Positions 33,093 through 64,000 of a stretch of 64,000 nt of DNA are shown piece by piece (within the stretch, counting starts at the first letter, position 1; each line of letters starts with the position of its first letter). The position numbers were made by a program, and so were the translations under genes. The notes under the pieces were generated by a model. The model saw nothing but the letters and a program-made list of their open reading frames with translations, was not told the origin of the DNA and did no database searches. The stretch is taken from assembly GCF_010015445.1 (NCBI RefSeq), contig NC_053133.1, positions 22,277,922 through 22,341,921 on the forward strand. The letters run 5' to 3'. Source of the DNA: Perca fluviatilis. Its lineage: Eukaryota; Chordata; Actinopteri; Perciformes; Percidae.

Positions 33093-33645
33093 GCATGGGA
33101 TGCTGTTGTTTTTTTTTCTTCCTTTGGCCCCTCGGTTGCCATAGTGACTGTCGGCTGGGAATTGGTTCACTGTAGTCTGAGCGGCCACTAAGCATGCTGC
33201 AGACAAGAATGCCGATCCTTTTGAAGACGGGAAGAAAACGGAGAGTGTCACAGAGAAAGATAGGCTGGAAAGAAAGAGGTAGAGGGTCAAGAGGAAACGG
33301 TAAAGGAGAGTGGGAGGCTAGTGAAGACAAGAAGAAGAGAAAGATGGGTTTCCAATGCAGTGTATCCATGGTTACCTGCTTGTTGCTAGTGCTGTGTGGC
33401 ATGTGAATCAGCTCTTTCCCAAAACAGCCAATCAGAAGTTGAGGATCAGCTGAGGTCATGCCTGGCCGTGACGTTATAACAGAGGAAGTGCCACATTTTT
33501 TTCACGTGTCCAAAAGTTGCTTTAGATCTGATCACAATGTTTGGCTACTGCTATCTGTTCGCCATATCAAGTTGCACAAATACAGCTACAATGACATGAG
33601 GCAATCATCTGTATGACTCAAGTATTTCTACTTTAATGCTGGACA

Positions 33646-33651
33646 AATAAA
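33646..33651 (+). terminator. probable ptchd1 polyadenylation signal
   Basis: AATAAA 554 nt after the stop codon, followed within 30 nt by a G/T-rich stretch (aagtggttttggctttgatg). It is the first canonical hexamer in the 3' UTR. Confidence 0.55.
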
Positions 33652-33908
33652 GTCAAATCAAGAAAACAAGCTTTTAAGTGGTTTTGGCTTTGATGCAGAA
33701 TATGTGTTTAGTATAGAAATGGAAGAAATATTGCATATACGGGCACTGCTGGTGTTTTTCAGTAGACAACTTTGCCTTGAGTAACTAAAATCATCATAGG
33801 TCACAAACTGCATTTGATCCATTTAAGCACTCACAACAAAAACATTCGTCAAATGGATTCTTAATGTGATTTAAAAAAATCTGAAGAAATAATGGGTTAG
33901 GATCATAA

Positions 33909-34360
33909 TAGTCTCGCTTTGCCAGACCATCCACACGAGGGTCTGGCTAGTCCACACAACATTCCGGGATGGGAGAAAAACATGCTCTGGTTTATTGGCA
34001 TTTCTTTAAATCAGTCACAATCGTCTTGGGCGGCGCTAAGCGTCGTACGGAACATCAGCGCCTCTGCAAAATAGCCTCTGGAAGGAACTTGTTTTGGTGG
34101 AACATGTGTACATTCAAAAGTTGTTTTAGTCGTGCAACAGAAAACTCAGATTGGACAGATAGTCTAGCTAGCTGTCTGGATTTACCCTGCAGAGATCTGA
34201 GGAGCAGTTAAACATAGTCCTCATAAATCAACCAGAGTTTAGAATGTCAACACAAAGGAAGCGGAAGGCAACTGATATCCGGCCTAAATGAGTGAAATCC
34301 GGCGGAATTTCTGGCGGCAACGGAGCAAACCCGGAAGTGAAACGTCGAGGATATAGACTA
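33909..34360 (+). repeat. copy A of the ~450-bp dispersed repeat
   Basis: It starts tagtctcgctttgccagacc and ends gaggatatagacta, so both ends carry TAGTCT/AGACTA. The interior shares gaaggaacttgttttggtgg and ctgtctggatttaccctgca with 12300, 38235 and 57619. The class is not determined; it may be a TA-target MITE. Confidence 0.65.
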
Positions 34361-35073
34361 TTGCAGCCCTTACAGAGACAGACAGACAAACTCAAACCAA
34401 ATCTCTCTCTTTTTAGTACAATAGTGCAATACAGACATAGTCTATTCCGGTGCTCTATACAGTAGGTCTTACACCATCATAATTAAATAGTCAATATTAA
34501 GACAAAACTCTCAGCCAATCACCACATGTGGCACAAAAAGAAATAATCTCACGATAAAGCACAACCTAAAACAATCAAAACTGACTCACCACTTAATGTG
34601 AGTCAAAACAATAATATAAAGCACATTACTGAAAAGAAATGCCAACGTATGCACCATACTGCTGCATCAAAGTAAGTTTTATTAACCGTAACTTTTCCGA
34701 TCAGTCTCAGAGCTTTAAGCGAATGATGAATTTCCATCAGGAAATTATGTCAGCACTTAAACTACTCTTTCTCCTTCCGTCTGTAAATCAGTTTGAATGA
34801 AAGTATTGTTCTCTTTCAACCAGCTGTGAATCCCCCCCCGCCCCCCGAAGGGAAAGAAGCTTGTTGGCTTTCGCTCTTTTATTCCTGAATTCATCTCAGT
34901 GGTTCAAGGTCTCTGTGTGTGGGAGTGCTTCCTATTGTTAACCCATGCTCGTCTCTGACACTTGCCTGAATGAAAGCATTGTTCAGGCTCTGTGCAAGCA
35001 CCACAACCATCCGCAAGACAACGGCATGATCCCTTGCCAGAATTCCACCTATGAGCACTGTCAATTGGCTTTC

Positions 35074-36372
35074 TTAAAGGTGCCATGGCATGAAAATGTC
35101 ACTTTATGAGGTTTTTTAACGTTAATATGCGTTCCCCCTATGGAGGAAATATTTATTCATAATTCAAATTGAAAGTCCAAAGAGAAGTTGAAAGTCCAAA
35201 GAGAAAACAAAGCAAGATGAAATTAAAAATATTATTATTTTTTTAATTTTCCATTTGGCTTTGGCTTTTGAATTTAATATTTGGCTTTTGAATTTCAATT
35301 TATCATTGGCTTTTAATTTTCATTTAATATTTGGCTTTGAGAATATCAATTTAACATTGGCTTTTAATTTTCATTTAATATTTGGCTTTTGAATTTCAAT
35401 TTAACATTGGCTTTTCATTTTCATTTAATATTTGGCTTTTCAATTTCAATTTAACATTGGCTTTTACTTTTCATTTAATATTTGGCTTTTCAATTTCCAT
35501 TTAACATTGCCTTTTCATTTGGACTGGACACATGTCAATGTAAATGAGGAGGCGTGGCCCAAAGGCTGATGGGAGGGTCTGAAACGAAAGGGGTGCAGAG
35601 GCACCTTATGAACAGCAGGGGGAGCTGACTGTTGGGGAGCATCTGTCTGCAGCTTCACCACCAGGCTGGCTTGGCCTCTTATTTCACATGATAGAAAATG
35701 ATGATGTAGGCTAAACACAAACGCTTAGTTGTGTTTTCATGTAGTTACTATAAGTAACTAGTTTTCATGTAGTTACTATAATTGGGCCCGTGTTAGTGAG
35801 GACTACATTAGGACTGTATTTAAAGCTGATTCTGGTTCCAAACTTCACCCCAGGTGTGTCTGTTTAAAACACTCTTCACAGTTAATTTATCACATAAAAA
35901 AGTCTCAGAAGTGAATTTAGTGGTGAAAAAGCAGATGGAAATTATAAAAAGTTTCCAAAGCAAGATTACCTCCCCTTTCTCTGCTTTGCCCGCCCAGAGA
36001 ATCTGGCCCGCCCATGAGAAAGAGAGAGACATCATGGCTTTCAAACGAGCTAAGTGGCAGTTGGTCAAGGCCACACCCCCACCCTCCACCTTGCCCCCCC
36101 TCATCAATAGCTACAGACACAGAAAGCACATCCTAAGGAAAGCTCATTGTTGGACTGGCTCTAGTGGCTGTAATTCTGCACCAAGGCTGAATTTCGGGAA
36201 AGAGACTTCAGATACAGTATTAGGGGACCACTAAGGCCTATATAAAAGAGACTTCAGATACAGTATTAGGGGACCACTAAGGTCTATATAAAAGAGACTT
36301 CAGATACAGTATTAGGGGACCACTAAGGTCTATATAAAAGCATCCAAAGAGCACCATGTCACGGGACCTTAA
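35074..36372 (-). mobile_element. family A MITE split by ~0.8 kb of unrelated sequence
   Basis: The left end (TTAA at 35074-35077, AGGTGCCATGGCATGAAAAT) matches other family A copies to about 35142. The rest of the element resumes at about 35959 (ttacctcccctttctctgct) and runs to TTAA at 36369-36372, including three 46-bp units. About 165 bp of the family sequence is missing at the break and about 815 bp is inserted. Confidence 0.65.
35235..35520 (+). repeat. AT-rich minisatellite (atttggcttttgaatttcaa)
   Basis: About five units of roughly 50 nt, each with ttcatttaatatttggcttt and caatttaacattggctttt. It lies inside the sequence that interrupts the MITE. Confidence 0.85.
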
Positions 36373-37291
36373 GAGCACATGCACAAGGTACCGCTAACTG
36401 GGCTGTGTTGTCTTTTGTAAGGCATGGTAGTTACACAAGAACTGTATTCAGCCTTGTCAGTAATTGCCAATGTCTTTGACTTTTGTGCGAGCTTTTCAAA
36501 ATGTTGCCCGTACACACTGCTCTGTTGCATTATCTGTAGAAATGTCAGATTGTAGGAAAGCATGGACTTTCTGGAAAACTGCTAATTCTTGGAATTACTG
36601 CAGGAGGTGTAAAATTTCCGCAATCGAGAAATGTTCAACAGTCCCATCCCACAAAATGAAATGGCCTTTCTCTCCATAACAAACCACTTAAGACTGAGCC
36701 CTCAGGGTAGAAACATGCTGGACATGGAGAAGCAGCCAGAAAGCATCAACACTTCCCATGCTCAATCGTGCTGTCAATCCCAAATGCAGTTTACTGCTGA
36801 CTTCCTATTTGTTGCTGTTTAGGTACACAAGAACATCAATGCAGGAGCTGTGGAGTTGCATGTCAGATGTAAAATAATGGGCTACAACTGATAGCTACAG
36901 TATAGGGGGGGTGGGGGGGACTCTTTTAATTTGTGTATTTTGCACTTTATTTTGTTTTTTTTAGTTTAGTGTTTAGTTTAGAATTATTTTGTCTTTTTTT
37001 CTCATAGTTAATATTAGGTTATTAGCAAACTGTCTGTCCAGTGTTAATTTGTAGTTATTGGGTTTTGTCCATCCCTCTTTTGCTAATTGGTTTGGCCAGC
37101 CAGTATATATGTTTCCTCTGTCATTCAGGTCAGTTTTGCCTTTGTTGGGTTCAGACAGATTACCTCCTTCTGCTGCACTTTAGTTTGCTGTATTGCATGT
37201 ATTTAGTTGACCTCTTTTAGTGCCCAATTTAGTTAATAATCACTTTTGCTTTGCTCATTCCAATTATTATTTTTTTCAAAACATGGACAAA

Positions 37292-37681
37292 TTAAAGGTG
37301 CTCTAAGCGATGTTGGGTGACGGCACTTCTTGTTGACATTCAAAGTATTTTCAAACAAAACGATTCTAGCTTGCCCCTCCCTCCTCCTCATCCCGTCCCC
37401 TCTCCAAACCTTCCCTGCTTCCGCACAATAACACCCCAACCCCCACCTCCAAATTCTTGTCTGTTATTGGCTGGAACACTGTTTGTTATGTTTGGTGGTG
37501 CAGGTTGGCACAGTTTGTTTTTGTTGGCGTTTGTGGAGCCTGGGCTGTCTACAGAGACCGCGTCTTTTTACAGTGTGTTCAGGGGACTGGCAGCTCGCGG
37601 ATAGTGAGGAGATGTTTGCTGTATGTGACAAAAAATGTTGTAGCCTAAAAAACGCGTGACATCGCTTAGAGCACCTTTTAA
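37292..37681. mobile_element. TTAA-flanked MITE (AGGTGCTCTAAGCGATGT ends)
   Basis: TTAA at 37292-37295 and 37678-37681. The left end AGGTGCTCTAAGCGATGTTG mirrors the right end GACATCGCTTAGAGCACCT. Non-coding, 390 bp. Confidence 0.75.
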
Positions 37682-38234
37682 GGTTTTGATCTGACCATTT
37701 TTTTTTTCATCTTACAGTAAGACATCTTAAGTCTGTTCCCAATTTCATGACAATCATTCCATTAGTTGTTGAGACAACAGAAACAAAAATGTCAACCTAA
37801 TTGTGGCGCCAGAAGAAAAAGCCAGAGGATCACCAAAGTCAGAAGGATTCCTCCTCACGAGCCTGAATGTCTGTAAGACAAGAATGATGATAATCTATCA
37901 AAGAGTTGTTGAGATATTTAAGTCTGGACCAAAGTAGAGGGCCGACCAATACTGACAGAGCCACACAGCTAGGGTGGCTAAAAACTATTGCTCAATTCAT
38001 GTTAAAGCAGCATAATTCCAAATTGTATATATTATCTCAATTTACCTCAATCCCTCAATAATTTTCTAATAAGTTTCTGACCCTGTTTACTTCACTTCTC
38101 CCCAAAATCTTTCATCGAAACTCAAAATACTCTTTTTAACCTAAAACTATGCGATTCTCGATGCTCAAAACAACATGTTTTAGCCCAAATAGTTCCAGGA
38201 TAATCAGAAAGTCTACCCAAGACTCCACAGTGCT

Positions 38235-38632
38235 GGGGAGGAGGAGGGTCTGCCGAGTCCACACAACATTCCGGGATAGGAGAAAAGCATGCTCTGGTTT
38301 ATTGGTGTTTCTTTAAACCAATCACAATCGTCTTGGGCGGTGCCAAACACCATATGAAGCAACAGCGCCGCTGCAAAATAGCCTCGGAAAGGAACTTGTT
38401 TAGGTGGAACGTGTACATTCAAAGGTTGTTTTAGTCGTGCAAAAGAAAACTCAGATTGGACAGATAGTCTAGCTAGCTGTCTGGATTTACCCTGCAGAGA
38501 TCTGAGGAGCAGTTAACCATAGTCCTCAGAAATCGACCGGAGTTTAGAATGCCAACACAAAGGAAGAGGAAGGCAACGGACATCCGGCCTAAATGAGTGA
38601 AAAAAACGGAGCAATCCCGGAAGTGGAACGTC
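38235..38632 (+). repeat. copy B of the ~450-bp dispersed repeat
   Basis: Matches 33909-34360 through most of its length. The left terminus is missing. It abuts the hAT element starting at 38661. Confidence 0.6.
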
Positions 38633-38660
38633 GTGTACAGTGATGCACAGTAAATATTGT

Positions 38661-39593
38661 CAGTGTTGGGAAGGATACTTTCAAAACGTATTTCGTTACA
38701 GAATACAGAATACATGCCCACAAATGTAATTTGTAACGTATTCCGTTACGTTACTCAATCTGAGTAACGTATTCTGAATACTTGGATTACTTCCACATTG
38801 AATTGCGTTTTATAAGTGTAGGAATGCAGCTATCACATCCAGCTTACTAAACAGGCCTATAATGGTGTGTTCTTTTTATTCCAACTAGCTGAATGTGTAC
38901 CTGAACAAGCAGATAGATTATTGTATTGGTAGTCCCGAACTGCATACTACAAAAATCTAACCGCAGTCTTGCTACCACGAGCTAATTTTAGCTAACGTTA
39001 GCTAGCATGTCAAACGGGGCTAGTCAGTCTTTAAACGGCTCTGGAGCTAGTAAATCAGCACGTAGGAGAATGTAAAGTCCCACGTCAATGTTAAAATAGC
39101 AAGGTGACCAGTAAAACTACAGCAGACGACTACCCTTGGCTAATTAAAAAAATAGCTTACTTTAAGATGCTTCTTCAGGTTGGAGGTGGAGTAATTTGGA
39201 CGCTGAAAGGAGGTTGGTTGCTGCTGTTATATTTCGTTCTCCCTGTTCGTTCTTTAATGTGAAATGCTGTTTGAATTTCCAAGATAGAAACTTATTCCTG
39301 CCCTGGCTCTGTCGTGCCGGTTCCGACTCCATTGTGACTGATCACGCAAATAGCTATTTTTTTCGATTTCATATCGGGGCTTCTGGAAAATGCATAGTGT
39401 TGCCTTAATTTAGTCAGAGTGAATAAACTCGTGATACAGAGAAGTATCGTCATGTAATCCATTGATTTCAACAATGTAACTGTATTCTAAATACCAACGA
39501 TTTAAATTGTAACTGTAACGGAATACAGTTACTCATAATTTGTATTCTGAATACGTAACGCCGTTACATGTATTCCGTTACTCCCCAACACTG
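38661..39593. mobile_element. 933-bp non-autonomous hAT element with perfect 8-bp TSD
   Basis: The ends are CAGTGTTGGGAAGGATACTT and TTCCGTTACTCCCCAACACTG. The 8-mer aatattgt lies at 38653-38660 and 39594-39601. Subterminal regions are full of gtaacg/cgttac motifs in both orientations. Nearly identical to 52092-53057. No transposase frame. Confidence 0.88.
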
Positions 39594-40172
39594 AATATTG
39601 TGAGCTGTAAGGGGGAGCTCCTCAGGGAGATTTTGGCATGACACTTGCTGAAACTCACTATACTCCTTTCTGCATGGGACTTTCTGACTGCTTATTCCCG
39701 GCCTACTCCCATAGACAGGTAGAGGAATTATATTGTTTTAACATCACATATTCAGAAATCTCTAACCTACTCTGGAAAGGCAGGTGCTGTAAACGCCTCC
39801 ATGGAGTTGAAAAGGCCATTGTTGCCAAGCTGTGAGGAGTTTTCATTTTGAATAATTGCAGAAAGGAGAAAAGCGAGAAAAGATTTGCCGGTGGGGTTTT
39901 GATTCACTTGAGCTTGAACTATGCTCACATACACACACACACACACCAACACACACACACGGACAACTAACTCACCAAAAAAGTGCTGTGTCACTGAAGA
40001 AGAGCAGTAACGTGCTGCAGTTCTGCTCTGCTCCACTGATCTGATACTGTTTTGTTACACCTCAGTAAAAATGAACAAAGGCTGACACTTGATCTGTATT
40101 GGAAGAGAATCGCTTTAGACTTTATTGCCCCCTTGTGGCCAATGGTCAACTACTCAATTATCTAGACGTCCA

Positions 40173-40240
<68 letters not shown>
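40173..40240 (+). repeat. (AC)n microsatellite
   Basis: AC run of about 68 nt. Related runs are at 40351-40382 (GT) and 40557-40597 (AC), so three dinucleotide arrays lie within 430 nt. Confidence 0.9.
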
Positions 40241-40242
<2 letters not shown>

Positions 40243-40349
40243 GTACAGACACTGTGATTTGAAGAGTCGCCCTGAGGCTGCTCTTGTCTTGTTTGGATTC
40301 ATTTTACGTCTTACGTCAGATGCCATTTCTCAAATTCACAGCCCAGCCG

Positions 40350-40382
<33 letters not shown>

Positions 40383-40553
40383 ATGTCTGAGAGAGAGAGA
40401 GAGGGAGAGAAAGAGAAAGACCGAGGGAAGATGTCTGACCTGTTTGTCAACCTGAATCCAACATTCTATACTTGAGGCTACCGTGTCATTTTTGCCTGTT
40501 TTTATATTTTGCTGCAACACGCATTCTTTTCTGTGGGCGCTCACAGTACGTAC

Positions 40554-40599
<46 letters not shown>

Positions 40600-40926
40600 T
40601 AGAACCGCCAGATAAAGGCTAATACCCTGTCCAGGAACTGTCTGGTCCTGCATCCTGTAATACCAGCTGCTGCCTTCCAGTCATACTGAGATAGAACAGA
40701 CAGACAGACAGACAGATATTGTTTATTATTTCTTCCCTCCTCTTTCTCCTCTCTGGAGGAGTCTCATTATTCGGTCTACTGTCTCCTCGCATTTCAAAAA
40801 TTCTGATTTCCTGAACGCACCTCGACACACTCTCACGCACACACACAAACACCTAATGCTACAGACGATGCTCTTGTGTAAGTGACAGGTGGATACTGGA
40901 GATACGAGGGAGGGCAACTGAGCACA

Positions 40927-40990
40927 GAGAAGAGAAGAGAAGAGAAGAGAAGAGAAGAGAAGAGAAGAGAAGAGAAGAGAAGAGAAGAGG
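40927..40990 (+). repeat. (AGAAG)n pentamer microsatellite
   Basis: About twelve tandem agaag pentamers, preceded at 40700 by a short (GACA)n tract. Confidence 0.92.
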
Positions 40991-43900
40991 AAGCAACACG
41001 AGAAGAAAAACAGAGACAAGTTGTGATACTTCAACGGTGGCAGTTTTTTGGACTCATGATTAACGGATGAATGATATTACGGGAACCATGGAGAGACATG
41101 TGAAAATGTACATGCATTCACACTCGTAAACCTACATAGACTCAGCAGATGCTTTTGAAAAGCATCAGGTAAGCAAATTAAAGATTCCTTTACTCAAATT
41201 TCTAAATGTGAACACCAAAACTTCAGAGAAGAACTTGATAATAATTTGAATATTTTGTCTGTAAAATGTAATTGACAGTTTGTAGATTATGCATACAAAA
41301 GGGTTTGGTATTTGTAATAGAGGAACAGGAAACAAGAGTTACAAAAAATAAAGTCAGCCTGTGGGAACTTGATATTAGGAATGACAACAACTGTGCGACT
41401 GCCCCGAGGCTTTAACAGGTAGGCTACTGATTCTTTTTCTGACACAGAACATATAATAAATCACATCCTCACAGATACATAGACATGTTGTTTCACATGT
41501 ATGATGACACGGTTTAGGTTCCTTTAAGCAGCAATGTGCAATTTGAATTTTTTTAATTACAATTAAACTTGTTTCACCCAGAGAATAGACATGTTGTTTT
41601 TCATGGGTCAGAGCAAACAATGTATCCTCACTAAAAGCTTTAATCTCTTGATCCATCTTGTATCAAAGTTTTCAGGTAAGTGTATATCAGTGTGGGAACA
41701 AACAAAGCAACACTGCGGTGAAGTGAAGAATCATATCGATCGACATTATTAGACAGATAAACTTATAAAAAAGTAATCATTAGATTGTATCCCTGCATAT
41801 CATTTAACCCAATTACACTCACGCTGCATACTTCAGCCGGCAAACCTTGTAGATCTACATTTTTTTCAATAAGGTTCTATGTATTTGCAGCCACTCCCTG
41901 TATTACAGTCGTACATTGTCACACACGTACGTGTGCCCATTTAGTCATTTGCATTAATGTGCAGGTTAAAAATAGGACTTCACAGAAAAGGAACAGTGTG
42001 TTTGAACAAATAGTGAAAGCATCTCATTATCATAATCACTGAGCCAACTACTTTTACATCTGAAGGGCCAGTTGGAGTAAAAGCTAATACTGTGAGTACA
42101 TGAGAGTTATAGCTGCTTGGCTTTATCCATATTTGCTTATTTAAAAAATGACGAGAATAAAGGACTGAGAAATGGGTCTTAGTGTATCGACAATTTGAAA
42201 AATGTTTTCCACATGTAAAAAGTGTTTTAAAAAAAATCTAAATTGCTAATCACTATTACTCACTAAGACATTTTTATTTAAATAGCACATTTTATTGCAG
42301 GTCATTTCAATGTGCTATATTTAAAAATACAGCAGGGAGTCGAGCAAGACCACTGCGTCAGCTGCAACCATAGGCGCCACCCTAAAAATTTAATTTTAAA
42401 GAAACTGCAAACAACAAAAGAAAACTGAAATACAACTAAAATTAAATTTTTTCTTATTAATTGTTTTTATGTATTATCATAAGATTTAAGAACCACAGAT
42501 GTAAATTAGCTGTATAGCTAACTCTGGTACAGGGCTTGAACTGTGCATGGTCCCTGACAATTAAAAAAAAAATTCTTAAATCAAAAGTTTGACTTAGTAT
42601 CTCACAATTTCTATATTTTTTTTTATCATGCCTTTTCATGTATTTTCTTCTCTTGGCCAAAATGGGTTTTCATAGAGGTCTAACTAGATTATAGTCAGTG
42701 AGCAGATCAGAAATGTAACGTGAAACCAAGCCATTTAAGGCTTTGAAGATTATTAGTAGAATTCTGAAGTTTATTTTGCATTGTATGTAATATGCCTGGC
42801 TTAGTGGGCTGGGAAAGGATTTACATCACAGTTCTGATGACTTACTTACGTATAGATTTTATTCTTTTTACATATCGAGCAGTGACAATGCCAGGGGAAG
42901 ATGCATTTGGAAATGGCCTCTCTATTTTGGCTAGTATTAAAGCTGCAATTATGAATATTTTTATATGAACACTGGATCAAAGATTATGTGTAATTGAAAA
43001 GGGGTTGCTTGTAAGAAATATCTCAACTATTTTTATCACCGAACTCTGTAGCCCCCCTCAGCTTTAACGTTTTAGCTTTTTTTTTTTTACGATCGTTGTT
43101 TTGGTTTTCCAGCGCACAAATCTTAAGTGTTTTGATCCCTTACCAGTACTAAACGGCAATTACAGAAAGTCTGCAACTAGCTGGTGAACATAGTGGAACA
43201 TTTAGGAGCTAAAAAGACAGACGTTTCCCTCAGGAGCTGGTGGAGACCGAAACAGAGCTAAAAGCAGAGTGAGTATTGAACTTACATTTGTCTTGTAGAT
43301 AGAAATACGACACTTTCTGTCTGCTGGATGTGTAAATATGCAACTGTTTGCCAACAAGATCTCCATAACAACCTTATACGGTAATAATATCAATTAAAGC
43401 TTCTTATGAATGAGGGTAACGCATTACATAATTTTACATTGAAACAAAGACAAAAACAGCCAACAAAAGCATTAGTATTTTCCTCTTTGTGGTGCTTTGA
43501 ATTTGTATAGGCTATTTGAGCAAATATGTCACAAAATACTTTATGTAGTGTGGGATACTGTATTATCTCCATTTTACAAGCATAACGTGAGGTGTATCAA
43601 CAACATGAAGACACCACATGTAACAATAACCTGTAATTTATGAAGATGTGAATGCATTGGGGTGTAACCCAATCTGCTGTGTCCACTCCCGCCCTGCAGT
43701 CAATCCGTGAGTGTAGACAAAGCCCATAATATTAGATGGTTTTAGTTTACCAGCTGTAAAGGAGAATTTTGGTGTAGTTTCCACAACTGAAACAATGATA
43801 CACTGTGATCATATCCACATTTAGAAACAGACTGCACGGAAGGGAAGAACATTTCAGAAATATAGGAAGTTCTCACAAAGCTTGAAATGAAATTTTAATA

Positions 43901-44035
43901 TTTGGGACATCAATGAATAAATAATAGATAAGTAGCTCTGACACAAACCAGTGCAATGGCATATACCCAAATAAAAACAAAAGAAGAGGAAGATGTTTAA
44001 ATTCTTTGACTTTATGTCACTATGTTTCCAGAAGG

Positions 44036-63015
<18,980 letters not shown>

Positions 63016-63122
63016 GTAGCCCACAACTGAATTTAGCCATCTGGTCTCACTGCATTTCATGAGACACGACAAGAACCAATACAAACAAATTGGTTCTTAT
63101 GTATGTGGCACGTACAAGTGAT

Positions 63123-63475
63123 TTAAAGAAACACGGTGTAGGATTCATTGTGATCTATCGGCAGAAATTAAATATAGTATTCATAATTATGTTTTCCTTG
63201 GTGTATAATCACCTGAAACTAAGAGTAATGTTTTTGTTGAGTCCTTCATATCTACATAGGGATGTTGCACCGCCATATTTCTACAGTAGCCCAGAATGGA
63301 CAAACCATACTGGCTCTCGAAAGGGCCTTTAGTTTTTTTGAGTTACCTGAAGGTCACCGTAGGTTCTACTACATACTTGGAAAGGGAGGAGTGAGGTTAA
63401 GGGTAGTCAGTTGGTTGCAATCTGCAACCTCACCACTAGATGCCACTAAATCCTACACACTGGTCCTTTTTGTCG
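63123..63475. mobile_element. TTAA-type MITE, partly degraded
   Basis: The left end (ttaaagaaacacggtgtagg) and right end (aatcctacacactggtcctt) are an imperfect inverted pair. Inside is the block caacctcaccactagatgcc. The right TTAA is lost. Confidence 0.55.
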
Positions 63476-64000
63476 TCATAAACTAATATTCTCATACTTG
63501 GAATTTTCTCTTAAATAAAAAAATTCATGAGTGTTGTCGACCTGTCGTATGGGTCATGTAAAAAAATATTCTCCACCAGGCAGAAAACTGTTCTTTTAGA
63601 CTTTATATATTTAGTTGGCATGTGTCTTGACTTGAAGGTTCTTGGTGGGAAATCATTATTTTTACTATTTGGAAATACTTTTATTTAATGAAACTCTCCC
63701 CCCAAAAAAGGGGAACAGGTGGCCTTATATGGCAATTTTAGAGGAGTAGATAATGTTCCAATCTCATGATTGTGCACCCACTCATGAACAGATGGCATTC
63801 ATTCAACTTTGGTAAATCTGATGTGGAACACTTAACAAAGTAAAAAGTAAGAGAGGTTCTTGCATGAGCCCCAATGTTTTTAAATGCAACTACTGTGACA
63901 TAAAGTGGCCTTACAGATACAGACCAGGGACACATACTGAAAACAGGAACTGCCAAACCTTTCCATTAACCATTTGTTAACTTTTGGTGTGTCCAGCTCC

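Larger units (their letters stand above)
33093..44031. other. ptchd1 3' UTR and intergenic region to the adhesion GPCR gene
   Basis: The ptchd1 3' UTR probably extends to about 33670. Beyond it no coding exon is recognised. Contents are copies of the 450-bp repeat, TTAA MITEs, one complete 0.9-kb hAT element and microsatellites. 41100-43050 and 43380-44000 look like unremarkable AT-rich DNA. Confidence 0.6.

Noticed and set aside
39196..39408. A 70-residue frame (MDAERRLVA...) found also at 52639-52872
   Set aside because: Shared only because both lie inside copies of the same non-coding hAT element. It shows no resemblance to a transposase and the copies carry indels.

Overview
The window is nuclear DNA of a ray-finned fish, most likely a percomorph teleost. 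Evidence is the split genes with GT-AG introns, long CA/TG, GA and TA microsatellites, teleost-type L2 and L1 retroposon remnants, and many short DNA-transposon derivatives (MITEs) with intact target-site duplications. All gene identities come from reading conserved residues and splice frames by eye; no database search was run.

Layout. (1) 833-5131 (+): the last six coding exons of phex, the M13-family zinc endopeptidase, including the HELTH and ENIAD zinc motifs and the terminal CRVW. The gene starts upstream of the window. (2) 5132-17480: intergenic, with MITEs, an L2 LINE remnant and microsatellites. (3) 17480-33092 (+): ptchd1, a 12-pass patched-domain/sterol-sensing membrane protein, with a GC-rich promoter region, four coding exons and a C-terminal ITTV PDZ ligand. 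phex-ptchd1 adjacency matches the human Xp22.11 neighbourhood. The large third coding exon of the human gene is split here by a 1.7-kb intron containing a MITE. Its reading frame also breaks in a His-codon-rich stretch, which may be a further 200-nt intron or a one-base loss. (4) 33093-44031: intergenic and rich in repeats. (5) 44036-63015 and beyond (+): the extracellular half of an adhesion GPCR with pentraxin and mucin regions, best matching ADGRG4/GPR112. I can assemble 24 exons: signal peptide, pentraxin domain, Ser/Thr linker, a Cys-rich module present twice in tandem, a 2.8-kb mucin exon with an 18 x 54-bp coding minisatellite, and the start of the GAIN domain. GPS and 7TM exons lie beyond the window. 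One base appears missing in an A-run inside the mucin exon.

The three genes share a strand but are independent transcription units: PHEX is a cell-surface peptidase, PTCHD1 a neuronal membrane protein, and the GPCR a large glycosylated receptor. Much of the remaining DNA is transposon-derived. At least seven hAT-like elements have 7-8-bp duplications, and about nine elements are flanked by TTAA. The most interesting signals are the duplicated multi-exon module in the receptor, the coding minisatellite, the ptchd1 intron/frame anomaly, inverted repeats flanking ptchd1 exon 2, and a splice acceptor whose pyrimidine tract is a 131-nt T75(CT)28 microsatellite.
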